DNA of 64,000 nucleotides from Plutella xylostella (Eukaryota > Arthropoda > Insecta > Lepidoptera > Plutellidae), in NCBI RefSeq assembly GCF_932276165.1, contig NC_064004.1, forward strand, positions 2,304,001 through 2,368,000. Reading direction: 5' to 3'. Positions 51,901-60,900 of the stretch are shown here, piece by piece; within the stretch, counting starts at the first letter, position 1, and each line of letters begins with the position of its first letter. Under the pieces are notes generated by a model. That model worked only from the letters and a program-made list of their open reading frames with translations, was not told where the DNA came from and ran no database searches. The position numbers and the translations under genes were made by a program.

Positions 51901-54900
51901 TCGTATCTTTTTATACATCGTCACCTTACCTTAAAACGTTGTTTATCCCCCCAGGTGTATTACTCCACTACGACGACGCGACACTAAAGGAACTCTACTT
52001 TCTCCGGCCGCAGTGGCTGTGCGACGTGCTGGCGCATGTCGTCACCGTGCGCGAGATCAACCCCTTCGCTAGCAACGGTGGGTTTTTATCATCTTCATTA
52101 GTAGTTAGATATTCGTCTCCAGAAGCTTACACGTCATCGTCAAAATTATCGTCATTAATTAACTACGACACTAAGTGGTGATAAGAGACACAAACCATAG
52201 AGAGGAAAAAGGCAATTTTTTGCCGGAATCCTACACAGCAATTCACTAAATAGGTAAATATTAAAACGTCTAGGATATACCATAACTGCATTATGGACCG
52301 GAGTAACATTGGTTTTGACAGACTTATTATACGGTCACACATTCTCTATCCAGTACAATGGAAACCTTATCCCGTATGGTGCAGTCAAACCTATGAAACT
52401 TATAGAAAAATTGCGTTTTCTTAACTCATAAAGCTAATAAATACACCTTCGAGTAAATTTTACCTTGCTTTCTTCCCCAGGTATAATGAAAATAGACGAC
52501 CTCCCACATGTCTTCAAAGCCAGCCCCCAGCTAGGCGGCGGCGAGGAGGCGCATTCTTTGGGAGTGTCATTGCTGAACAAGTTCGAATTGGCTCTGTCGT
52601 GGGATAGCCGGACCCTGGTGGTGCCGCCGTTATTGCCGCAAGCTGAGCCTGCTGAGCCACAAGTAACTAGACAAACTATCATCATTCAGACCCCTGACAT
52701 ATGTACCGATAATAATGTGCTATATTTAGTCTAAAATTATTTATTTTGATGGGTTTGAATTATAAACTTCACGAGAATAATTATGAACAATAGCCGTGAC
52801 AATTCACCGCCCTGAGGCACTCCTCAGATAGAAGCATAACGTATGGAAAATATTATCGTCAGTTTTCTTTTTATGATCAAGAATTACTGATTTATCTAGA
52901 TTTGACATAAATAATGAACAAATTACTGGCAAGTTATTTGGTGATAATAGGGCGTAAACTAAAACCCGTGTATGCACTTGAGGAGATTTAGAAGAACAAA
53001 AGGAAACGGATACAGATTAACCATAGACACAAAACATACGTTTAGAAACTTTATGTTCTTAACAAATAAAGTACAATAAAACTAAAATATTTAACTAACT
53101 AACCCCTGATTTCCCACAGCTCCCGCTCAGGACTCGAACCTGGTCATCCAGCAACCGTGGGACGCCGCGACGCGCCTTCTCAACTACTCTGTCAACTGCT
53201 GACAGTGGACTGCACGGGACCGAGTCTCCTAGCTTGATCTGTGAGTTAATAGAAAATGTTATATTAGTAATCGGCGCTATATGGCCCTCATATTAATTAT
53301 AATAATCTTGCATCGCTAGCCATATGCCTCTCCCAAGAAGCGTCACAACACTCTACCATGGCCTTTCTCATGCAGTTTGTACCGATCACCTGTCTAATAC
53401 CGTTAGTCGAGCGTGCTGCTAAAATACGTTTGCCTTTTCTTAGTCCTTTCCACTCGAGAACTCTAGTAGAGCTCCCAAACTCCTTCGGTCATCGGTTCTT
53501 CGGGGCAGATATGCAAATTCAGATTCCAGTTTTCAGCTTCCATTGTATTTGAGAACAGTTTCCGCGCCACGACACCGCACGAATCACTAACACCTGCACT
53601 ATCCGGACATATATCATTGTAGCTTACTAATGATTTATCCCTAATTCCAGTGGAAGACCACCCGCAAATCACCATCACGGGTCGCTGTAGCGGCCGCTCT
53701 CTGCGCCGGCTGCTCCTCCTGTCTTACATCCCCCGAGGGTTCTGGGCGCGGCTGGTGACGCGGCTGCTGCAGCATCAGAGCGTGGCTAACCAGGCCTACC
53801 CTCCACAGAATGATGTAAGTGTCTAATAAATAGGAGTTGAAATTAAAAAGAAGAAGATATAAGACAACGCCTTGTGGAACACCTGTAATTCGCAGATACA
53901 GCCGGCGTAAAAATGGCACTATGCACGTCCTTAGCTCTGTTTTTATCCAGATCGCAATACCAAACTTAATGCAAAAATGTAAAAAAATCTAATCCTGTAT
54001 TAGATAGATGTGTAATAAATGGCCTGACGTATAATAAATGCTCACATTCAACAGATGGAGCTAGACGAAGCCACCACGGCAGCTCTAGAACTCCAATGGG
54101 GCTGGAAGCTGTGGCAGACGGGCATGAAGCTGGTCTCCGGCGCGCTGACACTCGTCAGCATCAGACAGGTAGAGTAGAACCAAAAGTATGTAACTAAAGT
54201 CGTTGAAATATAATAGGCCCGTTTGGACAGCTACACGCTACTTACTCTTAATTTACTTGATGAAATACATAAAAAGACACATAAGCTGGCTTATTATTTA
54301 ACGGCCGAAAGAAAATTGAACCTTTGAAGCACCAAAAGTTACTTATTGTTTAGATTTTTTATGAGATGTGACACCAGCTGTCATCCCATACATTTTGCAG
54401 CTGTCCAAACGGGCCTTTTATATTTCGACGACTTTACGTTGTTGACGACGTTGTTATTATTTTAAGGCATTTATCTACTTAATTCTAATCTTCTATCTAT
54501 CTAATTGTTATGTGTGTTTTCTCGAAAATAAAGCAAGATTTACTTAACTTAACTTCACTTTACTTGACAGGTGACGCCGGAGAGGGACCAGTTGCTGCCG
54601 GGGCAGGCGACGGATGTCGATGGTGGTTATAGTCATGTGCAGTGAGTTTTGTACTTTTTATTATTTATGTTCTGCTGTAAATGTTGTTGAAATCCCTCTT
54701 TTACATCAATAGATACGTACAGGCACATTGAAGGACAGATAGAAAACTATGTGCCGCACAAGCGGCCATCCGACCTCAAATTTGGACTGTCTCCCTTTAA
54801 GGGGTGGCAAGAGCTGTGATACAATAATTTATGCCCTACTTTGCACGTTTGTAATAACTCAAGTATAGACATATAGGTAAACCTGATAAACCCACACACA

Positions 54901-57900
54901 CATATCCTTCTTCTTCTTCTAGTGCCGTCTCCTAGCGAAGGTTGGCAATCATCCTGCTGATTTCCGTCACACAAATATACCTACATACTTTTTTTCTGTG
55001 TTCAGATTCCGCGTCCAACAAGACGGCGCGTGGACGGAGCTGAGTGCGGGGGACTCGGCGTGTATCGAGATTGAACTGCCGGCCGAGGTGTGCGTCGCGC
55101 GCCGCATCGACGGACTGCCGCTGTCTGGGTACCAGGTAGGAAGTAGTTCTGTAGATAACCGACAGATGGCGCTGTAGAGCGATTTGTAGGAAATGAGTGG
55201 AAATGGAGCGATTATTATGCGAACCTTATACTATGAGGTACGATGGTCGGGACAGATACCGCTATACGGGTTCTTTATCGATGTAGATAAACGGCACTAT
55301 ATCGTGATTCGACATAAATTCAGCACTGTAATTTTATCGATGCCGATTATGTACCCGTGTATCGGCAGCAGGTAAAATATTATTCTGGCGGCTATATCGC
55401 GATTCGTCATAAATAAAGCGCCCTTATTTTATCGACGACGATAAAAACCCCGTATAGCGGGAGCAGGTGCGATATAATTTTATCGACGTCGATAACGAAC
55501 CCGTGTGGCGACCTCAAGTACGATATAATTCCGCGTGCAACAAGACGGCGCGTGGACGGAGCTGAGCGCGGGGGACTCGGCGTGTATCGAGATTGAACTG
55601 CCGGCCGAGGTGTGCGTCGCGCGCCGCACAGATGGGTTCCCACTTTCTGGATATCAGGTAAACTAAAAAGTTCCGAGGATTGCCGATAGATGGCGCTGAA
55701 ACAGGGATTTGTAGGAAATTAGTGGAAATGAAGCGATTAATATGCGAAGGAACGATAGCTGGGACAGCATCCACTACACGGGTTTGTTATCGACGTAGAT
55801 AAATTTCACTGATATAGTGATAAATTAAAGCGCTCTAATTTTATCGACGCCGTTAACGAACCCGTGTATCGGCCACAGGTGCGGTATTATCCGGTTGATA
55901 TATCGGTTGATATATCGCGATTCGCCATAAATACAGTGCTGTGATTTACCCGACGTCGATACCGAACCCGTGTAGCGACCTCAAGTGCGATATAATTCCG
56001 CGTGCAACAAGACGGCGCGTGGACGGAGCTGGGCGCGGGGGACTCGGCGCGCATCGAGATTGAACTGCCGGCCGAGGTGTGCGTCGCGCGCCGCACGGAC
56101 GGACTGCCACTTTCTGGAGGTAGACTAAACCGTCGTTGTAGTTCCGACAGCGGCCAACAGATGGTGCTAAATCGGGATTCCTAGAAAACAGCAAATTTAC
56201 TATATTAAACCGTATTACACGCGCCGTCTACTCCCGGGGTTATTTCGCACCTGCTGCCGCTACATGGGTTCGTTATCGACGTCGATAAAATAAGAGAGCT
56301 TTATTTATGACGAATCACAATATAGCGATTTTAAACACTTCATATCTACTGCTGGTACACGGTTTTATTATCGACGTCGATATCATTAGAGCGCTTATTT
56401 ATGACGATTCGCGATATAGACCCGATATGGCGATTCGCCATAAATACAGCATTCTTATTCTATCAACGTCGATAACGAACACGTGTAGCGACCTTAAGTG
56501 CGATATAATTCCGCGTGCAGTAGACGGCGCGGGGCGGGGGGCGCGGGGGACTCGGCGTGTATTGAGATTGAACTGCCGGCCGAGGTGTGCGTCGCGCGCC
56601 GCACGGACGGACTGCCACTTTCGGGATATCAGGTAGGAAGTAGTTCCGAATTAGGGAATACAATCCCGGCCTTTATTTGGGATCCCGGGATTTCGGGACT
56701 GGATGAAGACAATCCCGGGATCCCGGGATAGTCCCGGGATCAGGGTCACAAACAAAAACACGTCTAACGAATCAAAGTTTTTAGGTTTATTGGAGACACA
56801 GTTTTTATAATTTAACTTTGTCAGACCATACTTCGGTGAACAAAAAATATACTTCTTAAAAAAAGATAAAGCATTACTTAAAATAGGGAATATACAAGCA
56901 ATTCAAATAAAGGTAAAATATTATTTTTAATAAACTTCGTTATTTCAAAATTATGCTTCCATTAATATTTTTGATTATATACTTAATTTATTTTTGACCG
57001 AGTAAATAACTGTTGAAAAGTACAAAAAAATTTTCGTAATTCAACGTAAATCTATTGCATAAAAATATAAAAAAAAATGCATATTCCTTATTATACATTT
57101 TCTTAATCACCTTACACAAAAGGTATCATAATTATCTTAAAATAAAGATAGGAACTTCTATGTTTGGTAATATTTGCAATTCCAACCTCTTTATACCTAG
57201 TTATGTATTATATATTAGTAATTTTTTTCTGTTTTTTTTGTCAAAACTGTTAGATTAGGTGCTTTTAACTTATTTTATGTAACTTTTTAGCAGTTGTGGA
57301 TATTTTTATTGGATAGAGATTACTTTTTGCGGATAAAAGCATTTTATTTCATATCCGTAAGGAGTTTAAATCTCGAGATATGATTTTCTATGAATAAGAA
57401 GTAATTTTTTAGTATCTAAACTTTAAAATGGCCGCCATTTCTAGAATATTGAGATTTGACCGCACATATGGGGGTTTTTTCTCGATGAAATTACTCGTAG
57501 TATTCCCCCTTAAAGTTAGTCGGGTTCGAAAAAAAACACATTGTATATCTAGTACAATACAATTATTTACGTTTAAGTTTACGAAGAATGGTACACACAC
57601 ATGGTTAAATAAAAGAAATATTATGTTACCTGGGTCTGGGTTCTTATCCATTTAATTTACCCTTTTTTGTCAATCCCGAAAATCCCGGGATTGGCAAATT
57701 TTAATCCCGAAAATTTCGGGACTGGAAAATGACCGGGATCCCGGGATCCCGGGGACCGGGATCCCGGGCTTGTATTCCCTATTCCGAATACAGCCAACAG
57801 CGCTGAAACGGGAATTCCAGAAAATGAGCGGAAATGAAGCGATTTAAATTACGATAGCCGAGACAGCTGCCGTTATCTACATAGATAAACGTCAGTGTAT

Positions 57901-60900
57901 CGCGATTCGTCATAAATACAGCGCTGTGATAGGTGGAAGCTGAATAATTCTACTACGAAATGCCACCTGAGGGGTCTACACGTGTTCGTTATCGACGTCG
58001 ATTAATTCGTTTAAAGCGCGTTCCGCCAATCAATCAACAGTTTGGACGACTTCAGTATAACACCTTATTTTCTTTTATTGCAGAGTATCAGTGTGGAGCC
58101 GAACCCCGAAGTTCTGACGAAGCTGCTCGCTCTGTTCACTGACCATGTGGACTTGTTGTTAGAAGACTGGTATCCTTCATTAGGTGAGTTACATTATCAA
58201 TTCATTACACATCCACATCACAATCATCATAAATAAGTCAACAATTTTATACGGTGCACGGATAAGATAAAAGTCAAGTTTTTTGACGGCTCATTAGTTT
58301 TCTCAGAGCTTTATTTAGAAAATGAATTTAGTAATAACTTTATGGTTTGAACAAACGAACCTAGCCGATGAGCCGTGGGTGAGGCAAACTTCTACTATCT
58401 CCATAGTATGCTTAAATAGATTTACTTTCTACAGTTATACTTCAGCCATAAGATAAGATTTATTTATCAGTCAGTATAAATTTAAATTGTAAGGCGCATA
58501 GTCAGCCACATTTACCATTTAACCACCGTTCCAGGCACCCGCTTCGTCCACACATCCGAGGGTCGCTGCCTCATCACCCGCCTCGTGCCGTGCCCCGCGT
58601 GCCTGCGCGCCCCCGCGCCCGCGCCGCCCCCGCACCACCTGTTGCCGCAGGTATACACATAGATGGCAGTGTTGGGTAGTTCTGGGGAGTGCCAATAGAT
58701 GGCGGTAAAGTGAGTTTTGAAGAATATGTGTGGGAACTCAAGAAACAGTAACCTTTTAGGTACTGGGTGCCGGGTGACGCTATTATTGCGCTCTATATAG
58801 ATCGATGTAGCAGTTGCCGCAGGTATCTCTAACAGCTCTGTAGATGTCACTTTCTGGCGACGCAGTTTTAAAGAGTGCCGCTAGAGGGCGGTGAAGCAAG
58901 ATGCGTGTTTCTAGATGTGTCTTTGTAGTGATGTTATACTGAATAGTAACCAATATATGGCAGTAAAGCCAGTTGTCCACACATCCGAGGGTCGCTGCCT
59001 CATCACGCGCCTGGTCCCGTGCCCCGCGTGCCTGCGCGCCCCCGCGCCCGCGCCGCCCCCGCACCACCTGTTGCCACAGGTATGTGGCGACGTAGTTCTG
59101 GAGAGTGCCGATAGATGGCGGTAAAGCGTGTTGTGCAAAAAAAATGTGGAAACTCAAGAAATTGTTGGGCAACTATGCTATGGCAGATGAGCGTATACGT
59201 ATGAGTGACTCTTTTCGTTTGTGGTCTTAACTTGTAAAACTGTCTGAAATTAAAAACATTTCTCCGCAGATCCTCATTTCCTGCTAATTGTTTCAGGCGC
59301 TGAAACGTTTGGAGCTCAATAACGGGGAAGAGCGCCGCAGGGTGCGGGTTTCAGAGGAGTCCCGCGCTTCGGACGGAGACAGCGGGGTGGGAGGCGAGTC
59401 TAATGGTAAGTATATTTTTTTTAAATAGCGTCTAGTGTGCCCCACTGCTGGGAAAATACCACCGCTGTTTTCTTCCACAATCTTTGATACTGTGCAATTT
59501 CAGCCCAAATAAAAAGTCGACTTTTAGAAGTTCGTGAGAAAATCTAGATTGTAATATCAAAATTTTTGGAGATAGTAGGAAAACGTGACCATCAAAGTTT
59601 ATATGAAGAACCATTTTATATCGCGGATTCCCATAGGTCTATAAGTGATTGAAAAGAAGTTGTTCTATGACTACTTTCGGCTTTGTTTACCAATTTAGCT
59701 GTTTGATTGCACGTTTATTGTTTGAATTATACCAACCCAACACTTCCAGGCTCATCCCTAGCCGGCTCAGTCGACCGGCCTCCCCGAGAGGGTGTCTACG
59801 TGACCGCATGGACGCAAGAACGCTGCATGCTGGCCGCTTGTACCGGCTTGACCCTAACCTGTGGGACCCACGGGAATGTGCGCCTTAGCGATGTCGCTCC
59901 AGATACTGTAAGTGGCGAATTTTGTATGTCTGTAGAAAGCTGGATAAATTGGCTTTGTAATGGTGTTAATTTGGTGTAAATTGGTTGGGTAGTTTTCGAG
60001 ATATTAGGGTGGAAAGGGAATGTATGCTAGCCGCCTGTACCGGCTTGACCCTAACCTGTGGCACCCACGGGAATGTGCGCCTTAGCGACGTCGCTCCTGA
60101 TACTGTAAGTGGTGAAAATTGTGTTTTTATGAATAGCTGGATAAATTAGCTTTGTAATGGTGTTAGTTTGGTGGAAATTGATTGGATAGTTTTCGAGATA
60201 TGAGGGTGGAAATGGAAGGTATGCTAGCCGCCTATACCGGCTTGACCCTAACCTGCGGCACTCACGGGAATGTGCGCCTTAGTGACTTCGCTCCTGATAC
60301 TGTGAGTGGAAAAAATCTTGTGTGTATGAAAAGATGAATAAATTACCTGTATTGTATATTTGGTGTTATTGTATATTTATTGTATGTACATTTGGTGCGA
60401 ATAGGTTGCGTAGTTTTTGAGATATGAGGGTAGGTATGCTATCTATGCTAGCCGCCTATACGGGGTCTGTCTGACTTGCGAAGTCCAAATATCCCGGATA
60501 CTGTCAAAGGATATACACTTGCAGCGAACAATGAAAAAGTTCCTCCTTCCATTCGCGTTCCATGTCATTGGAACTTTTTCATTGCTTGTGAGTGTATTTT
60601 GCTACAACGTGGAAATGCTGCAAGTATAATGAGTACCTTTGGGCGAGGTTCCATTCGAAAAAGCTTTTGAACTGATGTTTGAGTTTTTTAAGTTGCTAAT
60701 TGTAATAATTGTATTTTTCTATTATCTCCAACAGCTATTCCTCGACGTAGAAGAATCAATGCGCGCGCGCTGGGACGACATCACGGTGGGCGGCGTGGCG
60801 GGGCGCGGCGCCTTCGGGACCGTGTACCGCGGCAAGTGGCGCGGCCAGGCGGTCGCCGTCAAGGCGCTGCAGCCCATACCAGGGTCTAAGCAGGGGGGGA

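Larger units (their letters stand above)
55220..56500. repeat. Tandem intronic units with TTATCGACGTCGATAA
   Basis: Between exon 38 copies lie repeated gttatcgacgtagataaa, cgcgattcgtcataaata, acgaacccgtgtagcgacc words. The palindrome ATCGACGTCGAT and variants occur at least ten times. Also found at 10375-10600 and 57860-57990. Confidence 0.7.

Noticed and set aside
53120..53202. Alternative frame of exon 34 (NLVIQQPWDAATRLLNYSVN)
   Set aside because: It looks protein-like but runs into TGA before the donor and does not fit the phase of exon 33. Kept only as a caution on exon 34.
55407..56663. Several 60-109-aa ORFs on both strands
   Set aside because: Shadows of the GC-rich exon 38 copies and the palindromic intron units.
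58650..58973. Splicing exon 40 directly to 40b
   Set aside because: Exon 40 ends in phase 0 and 40b starts in phase 1, which shifts the frame.
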